Source: Holothuria scabra (taxonomy: Eukaryota > Echinodermata > Holothuroidea > Aspidochirotida > Holothuriidae). From it: a stretch of 64,000 nt of DNA. Shown here piece by piece: positions 1-10,607 of this stretch. The DNA lies in the NCBI GenBank assembly GCA_037179385.1, contig CM074200.1, forward strand, positions 30,755,884-30,819,883, written 5' to 3'. The translations under genes and the position numbers were made by a program. A model generated the notes under the pieces. That model made no database searches, had not been told where the DNA came from, and was given only the letters and a program-made list of their open reading frames with translations. How positions within the stretch are numbered: position 1 is the first letter of the stretch; each line of letters begins with the position of its first letter.

Positions 1-978
1 AGTTCTTTTTTAAATTGAAATTTATTTTAAAAGTAGAAGCTTATATCAATTCCAAAGCCGGCACTTCCAGAAATGCATTAAGAAACTTTAATATGCTTAA
101 AGAATGTTTTAATCACCTTCCACGCCTTTTTGAGCAATTATCAAGATTTATTTAACATGTTAATTTTGGTGTATTGAACTTGTTGTTGTGCCGCCAAATT
201 GAAAATGAATCTCCATTGACTTGTTTTAGTAAGCATTTAATAATACTCATTTCTTTAATTACTCTCGCATGTCTAGTATACATCCGTTTTCATTTTGTTC
301 GAACGCCGGTGAAATTTAATTTATTGTATTACGTTTCTACGTATGTAGCTGGCTATCAGCATTTTCATAAAGGTTGTGTGACATTAGGTATCCTTTCTGG
401 GCGGCAGTAGTATACAGCCACCCGGATAGGTGCCCTTCACCCTAAAGTAATGTACGGTCCATGAACAACGCTTTGCTCCTGTTGCTGTGTACACAATTAT
501 AAGTAGTTATAAGCAGGTATCATGCTTTGGTATTCTAACTCTGTCATATACAGTATGGTAGGTACACAAGATCCTTTTTGTATATGATGCGTGTTTTGTT
601 TTGAATGTTCTATGAACATATTATCATAACTGTGACTGTCATGGAAACTGTGTAATGTGCCACTGTGTGAGCACTATTTGTAGGTATAAAACCGATGCTT
701 TTAGATTTACAGTTTACTTACATATAATTGGAATGTTCAGCTGCTTCATTTATAACATTCTTAAGGTATACTACTGATATAATGGAATTGTAGTGATGAA
801 TATAAAGCGAACGTACTGTATCTATTCAGATTCGTGTTGAACACAGATATTAAAATACACGGAGAAAAAAAAAGAATATTGTATTACGGCTAATATCATC
901 AAAAAAGAAGAAACGAAATGTATATTATCATCTGCATTGTATACATGTTAACAAGAATTGTATATATGTTAATAACGA
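1..978. other. AT-rich non-coding stretch, probably the 3' region of a degraded LINE
   Basis: No coding region can be supported here; the short open frames have no recognisable motif. The stretch runs directly into an A-rich/(ATTT)n tail of the same type that ends LINE copies B, C and E. It is therefore probably the 3' untranslated part of an older copy whose ORF2 lies off the window or has decayed. That assignment is inference, since I found no readable ORF2 remnant. Confidence 0.4.
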
Positions 979-1011
979 ATAAAAAAAAAATATTTATTTA
1001 TTTATTTATTT
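979..1011 (+). repeat. LINE 3' tail, poly-A then (ATTT)n
   Basis: An AATAAA-like signal is followed by ten A and then repeated TATTTATTT. The same order (AATAAA, A-run, TATTTATT) recurs at 17455-17489 and 22710-22775, and a (ATTC)n version ends copy B at 10465-10535. This marks the 3' end of a LINE lying to the left. Copy A starts immediately after it. Confidence 0.7.
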
Positions 1012-1052
1012 GGGTTCGAGCCTAACATGGCGGTGTAAACGAAGGTGTTGTT

Positions 1053-1655
1053 TTGGGCTCTCGACGAATTTCAATTTACCCACGTGAAATTACCAAGAGT
1101 GAACTGAAGAAAGAACTTGAAAACCACGCCAGTAAAATCAAAACGCTTGAAAAAGAAAACCTAGAACTTAAAGCGTGCTGTACATCATTGGAACAGAAGG
1201 TGGCCAACCTGGAAAAGGAAAGTACCGAACAATATTCACTTCTTAATAAGCAAAAACGTTTCTCTAGGCGAAACAATCTTCGCCTAGTAGGCTTCAAATA
1301 TTCTGAGAACGAAGACTGTGTCCAGATAGCTAAAACTGCATTTTCTGAGATGGGGCTGCCAGATTGCAGAATCGAAAGAGCCCACAGGGATGGAAGGTCT
1401 GTGGTAGGTCGAGATCGCCATTTGCTTATTAAGTTATCTTTCTACCAGGACAAACTATTTTTGCTGAGAAACGCTAAATCCAAGTTGCGAAACAAACCCT
1501 TTTTCTTAACCGACGACCTCACCCAGTTGGACTTAAAGGAAAAGCGAAAATGGACCCCCAAGGTGACGGCACTCTACCAAGCAGGCACCAAACTTCGATT
1601 TTCAGGAGGGGTATGGAGGCAGAGCGATGGCCGCCCTTATAAATTTACAGAGTAA
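1053..1655 (+). pseudogene. LINE ORF1 protein, copy A (coiled coil plus RRM-like), N-terminus missing
   Basis: The product is an L1-type ORF1 protein, an RNA-binding chaperone that packages LINE RNA. About 200 codons remain. A Glu/Lys/Leu-rich coiled coil lies at roughly residues 12-66, followed by an RRM-like segment beginning near RRNNLRLVGF, the basic RAHRDG motif near residue 110, and a C-terminal domain ending in GGVWRQSDGRPYKF. These blocks match the ORF1 of copies B and D in this window. The open frame starts at a TTG, and the first internal ATG lies far inside the RRM, so the real start is gone. The upstream sequence meets the previous element's tail within 40 bases. The frame is otherwise uninterrupted to its TAA. 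Confidence 0.75.
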
Positions 1656-2221
1656 TTTTGTCATAGTCATCTTTATCGTGTCTCTTAAATAGTCTTCTTA
1701 TGTTATATTTCCAACTATCCTACTAATATTCATTGGAGAACGAAAGGAGGATTCCTACTGAAACCGTCAGTTTATAGAATTTTTCTTTGGGATTTGATGG
1801 GAACAAAGGATTTATGTAGATGTTTTTCTACTTAAAATTGATTGGAGCTGCATAAAACTGAATGAATCTACTTCAACTTTACTTGGAGAGAGTTCCTTAA
1901 TCAACCCAGTCTCTGTGAAAACCCTCCTGTTTTTTTACTGATGTTTTCGGGAGCCTCTAACTGTGAGCTGTGTTATGGCTAATGTTCTATTTGACCTATC
2001 CAGAAGAAGGTCCTTTTCCATCAGGATTATCGAAGGAGAAAAGAACTCCTGTTTTTCTTGTTGAATTGACTGTTTTTCTTTCTTTTTCTATCTTCCATCT
2101 TGTAATCTATGTGAGTATCATACTGCTTTAATTTGTAATATTCGGCTTATCCAAGTCACTGGTACTGAGAATTGTAGACTGTCTGAGGTACGTAAAATGT
2201 CCCCGATCTCTTTTGTGTTTG
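1656..2221 (+). other. Inter-ORF region of LINE copy A
   Basis: This non-coding spacer lies between ORF1 and ORF2. It is T-rich with many TTTTTCTT-like runs, as is the equivalent spacer in copies B (4468-5215), C (about 10965-11618) and D (18244-18512). I see no other gene in it. Confidence 0.6.
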
Positions 2222-3585
2222 ATGGCGGAACTTAAGTTCACTAGCTACAATGTAAGGGGCCTCAGACAGTCTAGGAAGCGTAGAAAGGTGTTCAGTTTTC
2301 TACATAATCAAAAGAAAGATATCTATCTTATTCAGGAGTCACATAGCGTAGAAGGGGATGTACAGTTTTGGAAGAATGAATGGGGTGGGAAAATAATTTT
2401 CGCACATGGCTCGTCTTCGAGTAGAGGGGTGTGTATTTTGTTCAATCCTGTTTTGAACGTACATTTTATTAATTCCAAGCTTGATGAAAACGGCAGGTAT
2501 ATTATAACTGATGTTACTATTTATGGTAAATCCTTTACAATTATTTGTGTTTACGCCCCCAATATCGATTCGCCGTCATTCTTCGACTCTATTTCTGTCA
2601 ATCTAAGTAATTTTGCTTGTGAGAATGTTGTCATGGGAGGCGATTTTAACTTAGTCTTTGATTTACACTTAGACAAAATTGGGGGCGTTCAGCAAACTAA
2701 TTTTAGAGCACGGGATCGGTGTTTTGATCTCATGAATAAGCATAGATTGGTTGACGTTTGGAGGGAAAGGAACCCTCACGCTAAGGTGTATACTTGGAGA
2801 TCTAATGTTACTGCTGGAATCCACTGTAGGTTAGATTTCTTCTTAATTTCCAGCCATTTGGTTAAAAGCACTTTTAATGCTAATATCTCCTCCAGCTTAC
2901 AATCTGATCATTGTTTAGTCAATCTCGATTTTCAATTATTTTCAGAGAAGAGGGGTCCAGGCTTCTGGAAATTTAATAACTCGCTATTGTTTGATAAGGA
3001 TTATGTAAACTTAATAATTTTTTGGATCATGAAAATGAGAATTCAAGCTTTTCCAATCCAGGTCTTAAATGGGAGTATATCAAGTTTAAAGTTCGAGCCA
3101 TTACCATTGAGTATTCAAAACAAAAAGCTAAAAAACAACGGGAACATGAAGCTACTTTATTAAAGAAAATCGGATCGTTAGAACGAATTTATTTTGAGTC
3201 AAATTCCCCGGATGTTCTATATGAGTTGAATGATTGTAGAACTCAACTTAATTATTTTTATGACCTTAAATTACAAGGAATAATAGTAAGATCCCGAGCC
3301 AGGTGGGTGGAAAACGGCGAAAAAAGTACAAAATATTTTTTAAACTTGGAAAAAAGACATAAAGAGTGTAGTGTCATTCGAAATCTTCATACTGCTGATG
3401 GTACAACCTTAACTGATGGTAAACGTATTCTGAGTGAGATTAGATCGTTTTATGAAACTCTTTACAAAAGTGATGATTGCAATCCCGATATGTTTTTCCA
3501 GACCCTACCGGTCATTACTATGTTGGATCAGGACGAGGCCAAGCGTTGTGAAGGGCTATTGACAGAGGATGAATGTAAAAAAGCA
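2222..3585 (+). pseudogene. LINE ORF2, copy A: endonuclease domain and start of RT, truncated and frameshifted
   Basis: This is the 5' third of an ORF2 polyprotein. The ATG at 2222 was chosen because it is the first in frame, just before the conserved endonuclease start (SYNVRGLRQ). An APE-type endonuclease fold is visible: IQESH near residue 38, WKNEWGG, ICVYAPN, GGDFN and finally SDH near residue 230, the canonical metal and phosphate-binding motifs. The frame shifts once near 3020, after which it reads through the basic linker and RSRARWVENGEKSTKYF. Homology ends at about 3585 in the segment that precedes the PGSDGL motif of the RT fingers. Copy B 5' sequence follows. Without the RT it cannot be functional. 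Confidence 0.8.
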
Positions 3586-3708
3586 CGTGAAATTACTTCG
3601 ATATACTATGAATTTGGGCTGAAGAGGTAGGATTTCATCTGCACTTTCACTTTGATCCGAAAACGAGGACGGCCGGTTGGAAGTTGGGGCATAAGAAAAA
3701 GACAGGCC

Positions 3709-4467
3709 ATGGCACAATTACAGAAACAGACATCTTCCGCACCCGCCAACGTGTAATCACGTGACAACGATGAATCTGAGCTGGAATCTATTACTGAAGG
3801 AGATTTTCCTTCTAAAACGGAAATTGGTGAAGAGTTAGCCAAAAAACTCGAGAAAGCCAGCGAAAAAGCTATTAGTGCCTTTTCTTCTGACTTAAGAAAT
3901 TTGAAAAGTGAACTTAAGAAGGAACTTACAGCTCAGACACGTAAAATTAATAAATTGGAAAAGGAAAACAAGGAACTCAAAGAAAGGTGTCAGTCTATGG
4001 AAGAAAGAGTTTCTAAGTTGGAATCAGAAAATCGTGACCAGTTTGCCCTGATAAATAAGCAAGAGAGGTTCTCTAGACGTAATAATGTACGTATAGTTGG
4101 GCACGCCACTTCAGAAAACGAGAACTGTACTCAGATCGCCAAGTCAGTATTTCGTGAAATTGGCCTAAATGATTGCCATATTGAGAGGACCCACAGAGAC
4201 GGCAAGATCGTGGAGGGTCGGAGCCAGCATATACTGGTGAAGGTCTCATTTCATCAAGATAAACTATTCTTATTGAAACATGCCAGATTAAAGCTGCAAC
4301 AGAAGCCATATTTCCTCACTGATGACCTGACCCGATTGGATTTGATGGAGAAGAAGAAGTGGAAAATTCAAGTTTCTCAGCTATATCGTACGGGCACTAA
4401 ACTTCGTTTTGCTGGAGGGGTCTGGAGACAGCCTGATGGCCGCCCGTACAAATTTGCCGACGAATAA
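3709..4467 (+). pseudogene. LINE ORF1 protein, copy B, one premature stop
   Basis: ATG at 3709 opens a frame that hits TAA at 3754-3756 and then continues, in the same frame, to the TAA at 4465-4467, giving a 252-codon ORF1 with one nonsense codon. An acidic N-terminal part is followed by a strong heptad coiled coil (about residues 65-120), an RRM-like core starting at RRNNVRIVGH, ERTHRDGK, ILVKVSFHQ, FLTDDLTRLDL, and the C-terminal GGVWRQPDGRPYKF. The domain order matches copies A and D. Just upstream of the ATG the same frame encodes a KRGRPVG-type basic stretch that resembles an AT-hook, but it may be untranslated. Confidence 0.8.
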
Positions 4468-5215
4468 CTTATATCAGGTGATCATTCAACTTATAGCCAA
4501 ATTATTTCTTATGTTGGGTTGGATTTTCATTTCTTACTGTAGGGAGAGAACTTACAATGTGGTTTGCACAAATTCATATTATTCCCTACGTTTTGTTAAC
4601 GACCTTCAACCGATTCTTTCAGTTTTTACTCAATCTTCGCCCTTTGTGATGAGGAAGAGTTGGTTATTTAACAAGGATAACTTTTGTACTGTAGTGGACG
4701 ATTTTGTTTCTCTGGATCGAGACATCTGATTATTTTGTATCTAGATGGTTTTTCATATGTGATATGGTTGGTATAACACCGTTTTTTACTGTACTTTCAA
4801 CACTGAGTATACATCAGTGTTACCTATTCTATTTGCCCTCCTCTGTCGAGCATTAGCTTGTAGTTATATCTGCTTGTTTACATTTTAGCCCGTTAGCCGC
4901 TGGTTAGTGCTATGAATCTATTGCCCTTTCGTTGGGCCATTTGCATCTGGGGTGTGTTCATGGCAATATGATTCTTATACTATTGCCTTGTTAATTCCTA
5001 CAGCTGGATTGACGTATTTTTTTCTCTTTGTGTTTTTCCTGTGCTCTTATGTGTGTATGTGCTTGTTTCTTTTTTATTTTTTTCTTGTTCTTGTACCTCC
5101 ATTTATCAACGTTGTATATATTGTATATAATGATTGTGTTTTCAGTGCAAGTATACTGTACTTTCAGGTTTACTATTGAGCCCACCTGCACTTTTTTAAG
5201 TATTTGTATTATGAA
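4468..5215 (+). other. Inter-ORF region of LINE copy B
   Basis: This T-rich non-coding spacer joins ORF1 and ORF2. The open frames here have no motif and no counterpart in the other copies. The ORF2 ATG follows at 5216. Confidence 0.6.
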
Positions 5216-5833
5216 ATGGTATCTGATTTAACTCTTATCTCATTTAATGCTCGGGGGCTCAGACAAAGCAAAAAGCGCAGACAACTCTTTGCATACATTC
5301 ACAGACACAACATTGACATCAGCTTTATTCAAGAAACACACAGCTGTATAGCTGACGAGAAGTATTGGAAGCATGGATGGGGAGGAATTATTATTTTTTC
5401 GCATGGACTTACTACGAGTCGGGGGGTTTGTTTACTTATAAAACCAAGTCTCACATTCGATTTAATGAAGACTGATATTTGTCCACACGGGCGGTCCATT
5501 TTAGTGGATCTTAAATTTTGTGATCGTATTTTCACCTTGGTGGGGATTTATGCTCCCAATTAAGACGATCCGAATTTCTTTGAGAGTTTGTCTTTTCGTA
5601 TAAGTACTTTTCATGACTATACCATTATTTTGGCGGGGGATTTCAACTTTGTTTTCAATTTTGAGTTTGATAAAAAGGGAGGGAATTTAAGAACTAATTT
5701 TGAAGCTCGTGACAAATGCTTGGAATTAATGCACGCTTATGACCTAGCTGATGTTTGGAAAGAGCGCAATCCTTATGTAAAGAATTTCACTTGGACTTCC
5801 AATGTCACCCAAGGCTTACATTGTAGGTTAGAT

Positions 5834-6464
5834 GAGTAGTGAAAATTCGACTAAGTTCTTAGGGGTTACAATTGATAATAAACTTACATGGCAGGATCAC
5901 ATTCATAACTTTACTAAATCCGTTTCTAAAATCGTCGGTGTTATGAATAGACTAAAACATTATATTCCTAGTTGTTCCTTGTTAACTATCTATAATGCAT
6001 TAATTTTACCACACCTTACTTATAGTATTTTATTATGGGGTAATGCCTTGCCAACATATACAGACAAGCTTTTTATTCTTCAAAAGAGGGTTGTACGAAC
6101 TATATCAAAAGCTTCACCATACACTCATTCTCTTCCACTTTTTCACCATTATAATATTCTAACTCTAAAGGACTACTACAATTACCAGTTAGGCGTTCTT
6201 TTGTATAGGCACAACAGCGGTCAACTCCCTCCTGATTTCCATTCCTTTTTCAACCTTAATAGTTGTCATCACAACTATCCAACAAGAAGAAGAGATAATC
6301 TTCTCCAGCCATATACTAGGACAATGTTTGCGCACTCTCACGTGAGAAGTAGCGGGGTATCTCTCTGAAACTCTCTTGACATTAGCATTAGAAATGCCCC
6401 TAACCTTAATCTATTCAAGAAGTACTTAAAGAAATCCTTCTTGTTATTGTATGTGGATAATTAA
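5834..6464 (+). pseudogene. Reverse transcriptase C-terminal fragment, Jockey/CR1 group
   Basis: The fragment begins right at the insertion point with TKFLGVTIDNKLTW, the thumb-region block typical of Jockey/CR1-type RTs. It continues through LTIYNALILPHLTYSILLWG, LQKRVVRTI and NYPTRR, the usual order for this group. A TGA at 6366-6368 sits where a Trp (TGG) is expected before NSLD. The frame then stays open to TAA at 6462-6464. The RT palm with the catalytic residues is absent, so this is a dead 5'-truncated copy. Its start codon is accidental, created at the junction. Confidence 0.75.
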
Positions 6465-6797
6465 TTTTACCTGGCTAAAAAACAATAAATAATCAAATAA
6501 ATAAATAATTAAAAATCTGGCTAAAAGTAAGCATCAAACCAGCAGCAATTCTTTGTATACAATCATGTAAATGGTTTAGGAGTCATATCCGTATTTATAT
6601 ATTCTAGTTGTGTAAGCAATTAGGAACATCTCAGTTATTAGGGCCAGACTAGAAAAGCTTGCTAGCTTCATCTGGTTCCTTTTCTACTGTCTTCATACTC
6701 ACGTTTCTTGTAAATATTATTACGTATTGTATCATAATAATAATGATAATGAATGTACGTTTGCATGTAATACAGTTGAAAAATAAACAATGAACAA
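5834..6797 (+). mobile_element. Nested 5'-truncated Jockey/CR1-group LINE with 5-bp target duplication
   Basis: The insert splits copy B ORF2 exactly between two adjacent codons: the frame stops at 5833 and resumes at 6803. TAGAT is repeated at 5829-5833 and 6798-6802, a target-site duplication. The left two thirds is the C-terminal end of a different LINE lineage. It is followed by an A-rich AATAAAT-type segment (6481-6516), then about 270 bases of other sequence ending in AATAAACAATGAACAA. A 10-base direct repeat (ctggctaaaa) at 6471-6480 and 6517-6526 suggests that the 3' part is itself rearranged. Confidence 0.75.
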
Positions 6798-9700
6798 TAG
6801 ATTATATTCTTGTTTCTAGGCATGTTATACACACTGTTAAGGATATTGTGTTCTCTCCTGGTATTCAGTCTGATCATTCGTTTGTTAGTTTAACTATTTC
6901 TATTCACTCATGTGATCGAGGCCGAGGGTACTGGAAGCTAAATAATTCACTTTTGAATGACCCTGTCTATGTATCCATGATCAATAACCCTATTCTTAAG
7001 ACTGTTGCTGACACCATAGGTGACAACCCTTCATCTAGATGGGAGTTTATAAAGTTTAGAATTCGAAATAAAAGTATGTTGTACTCAAAGTAAAAGGCAG
7101 CCGAACGTCGTCAAAAAGAACGTGAGCTTATTGATAAAATTGCTGAGCTTGAACAACAGCTATATAGTTGTGATGACTGCGTTACGAGGGATGAGTTAAA
7201 AAAGGCCCAAAACGATTTACTTGTTTATTATAATTTCAAATTACAAGGTACAATAATACGTTCTCGTGCCAGGTGGGTTGAGGAGGGAGAAAAAAATTCC
7301 AAGTACTTTTTAAATTTAGAAAAGAGAAACAAATCTCTTAGCGTGGTTTTCAAATTAGTGGATGAAAACGATAATGTTCTTGAAAGTAATGAGGGTATTA
7401 TTCATCACATCAGAAGCTTTTACGCTTCCTTATATACTTCCAAAGCTTGTCCCCCAGACCCCTTTTTTGATGGTCTCCCCACTCAGCCAATTAATGAAAA
7501 CGGCCCGGCCAGCGAGGGCAATCTTACGTTGCATGAGTGCTTCCAAGCCCTTATGGCAATGAAAAATGATAAAACCCCTGGAAGTGATGGCTTGTCTTGT
7601 AATTTCTATAAAATTTTCTGGCCTTTGATTGGGCAATTAGTTGTCGATTCCCTCAATTATGGTTACAGGATTGGTAGACTGACAAAAGAACAAACCAGAG
7701 GTATCATTACGTTAATTTCAAAGCCGAAAAAAGATTCCTCTTCATTAAAGAATTATAGACCAATAACCTTACTTAATACAGACTATAAAATTGGTGCAAA
7801 GGCAATAGCTTCGAGATTAAAATTACTATTACCTTCTTTAATAGGGCCCCAACAAACTGGGTTTTTAAGTAACAGGTTTATTGGAGAAAATATACGTTTT
7901 GTTTTAGACCTTATAGATTACTGTGCAATTGAGAATGTTCCTGGCTTCATCTTTCTAGCTGATTTTGAGAAAGCCTTTGACACGCTTGAGTGGAACTTTA
8001 TTCACAAATGTTTTACTTATTTCAAACTTGATACTTCCTTTGGTGAGTGGGTGGAGGTCTTCTATACGGGATCCTCCACTTGTGTTTGTAATAATGGTTT
8101 CTCTTCAGGGTTTTTTGACGTACAACGTGGTGTGAGGCAGGGCTGCCCACTCAGCCCGTACATATTTATACTAGCAGCCGAAATTTTAGCCATGAAAGTA
8201 ATAAATAATAATAATAATATAAAAGGCATTTCCATAGCTAATAATGAGGTTAAACTGTTACAATGCGCTGACGACACTTCTTTTTTTATTGATGGTACCG
8301 AGGAGTCCCTAAAGACGATTCTCCATGTATTAAATGAACTGAAAGAGGCCTCTGGCCTCACAATTAATATTTCAAAATCTAGTATTTTTCCACTTGGCCC
8401 TTACGTTATTCGTAATCCTGCATTTGTTAGTGACCTCGATATTATTTCTACTCATGGGCCAGTAACTGTCCTAGGTATAACTTTCACTACAAATAGAGAA
8501 GACCTTCATCGTTTAAATTATGTGCCGAAACTTTCAAGACTGAAAACTATTTTGAACGGTTGGTCCTTAAGAGACATTAAACCCATTGGAAGAAACGTAA
8601 TTGTAAAAACGTTTGCACTCTCCCAACTTGTTTTTCTATTTCTTGTATTACCCAGTCCACCAATACCCTTTATTAAAGAAATTGAGAGTGCAATCTTTAA
8701 TCTCATTTGGTCTGGAAATCCAGACAAAATAAAACGTTCCGTAATTATGAATCCTGTTAAAGAAGGTGGTTTAAAAGTCACTCATATTCACAGTTTTATT
8801 AATAGTCTTAAATGTACATGGGTCAAAAGGTATTGTTCTACTTCAGAGAGCCCTTGGAAATTGTTTTGTTACATACTGTATCTCTATCTGCTATACGAAA
8901 GCAATTTTTTTCAGTGTAATTGTTCAAAAAAAGATGTCGCTGATATTCTCAATACTTTTATAAAGGTGGTCGTCACTGCGTGGTGTAGCGTTTCATTTAC
9001 TGAGCCGACTGAAAATTTCGGTAATCAGATTATTTGGAATAATAGTTTTATCCGTATTAATAATTCCGTTGTTATATATCACCAGCTTTATAAGAAAAAT
9101 GTGTTATATGTATGAGACCTTTTTGATCAAGAAGGAAAACCACTAGATTTTAATAGATTCATCCACCGTTTCCAGATCGAGAGATTCCCCTTTCCCCTAT
9201 ATTTTGGTTTAATTCATAGTATACCACGAAGCTGGAAAATGGCTGGATTTCAGCTTGATGACCCAGAAAGTAATGATAATTTGTTAGAGAGAATATTACA
9301 CGCACCACGGGTTTCACAATACATATATAATATACAAGCTAAGCGAAATTTCACTGAACCAACAGCTGTTAAAAAATGGAAGGGACAATTCGTAGATATT
9401 GGAACAAATGATTGGGAGAGTTTTTCAACATGTCTAGAAAGGTCGTCTCTGACGTTAAGTTACAGTACTTTCAATACCGTTTTCTTCATAGGATTATCGC
9501 AACAAATAAGCTCTTGTATGCCATGAGGAAGGTGGAATGTGACCAATGTTTCTTTTGTAAAATAGAAATAGAAAGCCTTGAACACCTTTTTTGGGACTGC
9601 AGTATTACTTCAGCCTTTATTCTTGATGTTGAATTTCTTTTCTTAAGGAAACAATTCTTTTTTTTTTTTTCTAAGTATGATATTTTCTTTGGATTCGGGA

Positions 9701-9807
9701 AAGGTTCTATTCACCCATTTAATTATCTCATTTTAAACATGAAGAATTATATTTATCATTGTAAGAGACAAGGCGAGTTGCCAAATAACGATGTATTTTT
9801 TTCACAA

Positions 9808-10320
9808 ATTTAAGTTTGCAATGAGAATTGAAAGATATAATCAACACAAAAAGTTTAAAAAGAAAAATATGGTGTCTTATGTAGAACTGAAAGAAGCTTT
9901 CAATATGTGTAATGGTTTATTTGATTTTGATAATTAGCTTTTTCGTCTAATGATATATTATTATATGAAGTATTTGATTATAAAGTATATAAACCCACAT
10001 GTACATATGTAGGCATATAGGGGTCGATGGAAGTAGGAAGATGTGTATAAATTTGTGTAATTTGTTTTTATATTTCATTAATTTGCAATGAGAATTTAAA
10101 AGAATATTCAACAAAAAGGATTAAGATAGAGCATTATGGTGTCCTACGTAGAACTGAAAGAAGTGTTTGATATGTGTAATGGTTTATTAGTATCGATGAG
10201 GTTTTTTTGATTTATGATTTCTTAAGTATGATGTATAAAATTTAACAGGTATTAATATATGATGGAGTCGATCGTTGTAAGAAGATGCAAAATTTATGTT
10301 ATCTGCGTTTGTATTATTGA
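9808..10320 (+). repeat. Diverged tandem duplication of the copy B ORF2 end and 3' UTR
   Basis: The end of ORF2 and its following sequence (about 9808-10078) recur at about 10080-10320. Both halves share 'tttgcaatgagaatt', 'atggtgtc', 'gtagaactgaaagaag', 'atgtgtaatggttta', then 'gtcgat...gtaagaagatg'. The second half has lost the frame. The period is about 270 bases. The duplication lies before the tail, so it belongs to this copy or its source element. Confidence 0.7.
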
Positions 10321-10464
10321 GTGCGACTGGGACAGATACCTACTTGTAAATGTTTTTTTTTCAAATTTGAATTGATGATAACGTCATTTAATAATTGGAT
10401 TACTTAAACAACTATGTATTACATTGAATTATTTCTGGAAAATATTTGAATAAATGGAAGACAA

Positions 10465-10535
10465 AGAAAAATATTCATTTATTTATTCATTCATTCATTC
10501 ATTCATTCATTCATTCATTCATTCATTCATTCATT
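10465..10535 (+). repeat. LINE copy B 3' tail, (ATTT)n then (ATTC)n
   Basis: An AATAAATGGAAG-like signal near 10449 is followed by an A-rich run, TATTCATTTATTT and about a dozen ATTC units. Structurally it is like the tails at 979-1011 and 22710-22775. The next element (copy C) begins at its end with TTATTGGCC, as copy D does after the copy C tail. Confidence 0.75.
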
Positions 10536-10538
10536 ATT

Positions 10539-10607
10539 GGCCATTCGCCATACTCCCCCCGAAAAACGGAGCTTCGTGCCTACCTGGTACAGAGATGTAG
10601 CTTGGGT
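10539..10607 (-). pseudogene. Inverted ORF1 C-terminal fragment (5' inversion of copy C)
   Basis: Read on the minus strand this gives TSLYQVGTKLRFSGGVWRMA, the C-terminal block of ORF1. The plus-strand sequence starting at 10606 continues with VWRMADGRPYKFKE and a stop. The two pieces overlap by the bases encoding VWRMA, giving a short inverted repeat (ccattcgccatac against gtatggcgaatgg). This is the structure expected of a 5' inversion made during LINE integration (twin priming). Confidence 0.75.

Larger units (their letters stand above)
1012..3585 (+). mobile_element. L1/Tx1-like LINE copy A (ORF1 plus 5' part of ORF2, 3' truncated)
   Basis: The order ORF1, about 570 bases of spacer, then ORF2 with an endonuclease is the L1-type layout. 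The copy begins directly after the tail of the preceding element. It stops about one third of the way into ORF2, at the start of the reverse transcriptase domain, where sequence homologous to the other copies is lost near 3585 and the 5' region of copy B begins. No poly-A lies at that 3' junction, so copy A lost its 3' part by deletion or recombination and not by normal 5' truncation. Confidence 0.75.
5216..9937 (+). pseudogene. LINE ORF2, copy B: endonuclease, reverse transcriptase and Cys-rich C-terminus; interrupted
   Basis: This ORF2 would nick target DNA and reverse-transcribe the LINE RNA. The order is: endonuclease (ISFNARGLRQ, IQETH, GDFNFVF) to 5833; nested insert 5834-6797; endonuclease end (QSDHSFV) and basic linker; RT from about 7343 with NDKTPGSDGLS, NYRPITLLN, LADFEKAFDTL, GVRQGCPLSP and the catalytic box read as QCADDTSFF; then a thumb region and a C-terminal Cys-His cluster (CDQCFFCK...HLFWDC, 9535-9600). 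The family's Tyr before ADD, seen in copy C, is Cys here. Stops lie at 5561-5563, 7091-7093 and 9113-9115, and a frameshift near 9412-9510. The final TAG is at 9935-9937. Confidence 0.85.
3586..10535 (+). mobile_element. L1/Tx1-like LINE copy B, near full length, with a nested insertion
   Basis: This is the most complete copy in the array: 5' region, ORF1 (3709-4467), spacer, ORF2 (5216-9937, interrupted), 3' untranslated region and a (ATTC)n tail. Subtracting the insert at 5834-6797, ORF2 is about 1,250 codons, close to the usual size of L1-type ORF2. It is inactive: ORF1 has a stop, and ORF2 has several stops, a frameshift and the foreign insert. The 3' end was partly duplicated in tandem (see 9808-10320). 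Confidence 0.8.

Noticed and set aside
174..410. 78-codon open frame near the window start
   Set aside because: It starts at a non-ATG codon, has no motif, and lies in a likely LINE 3' region.
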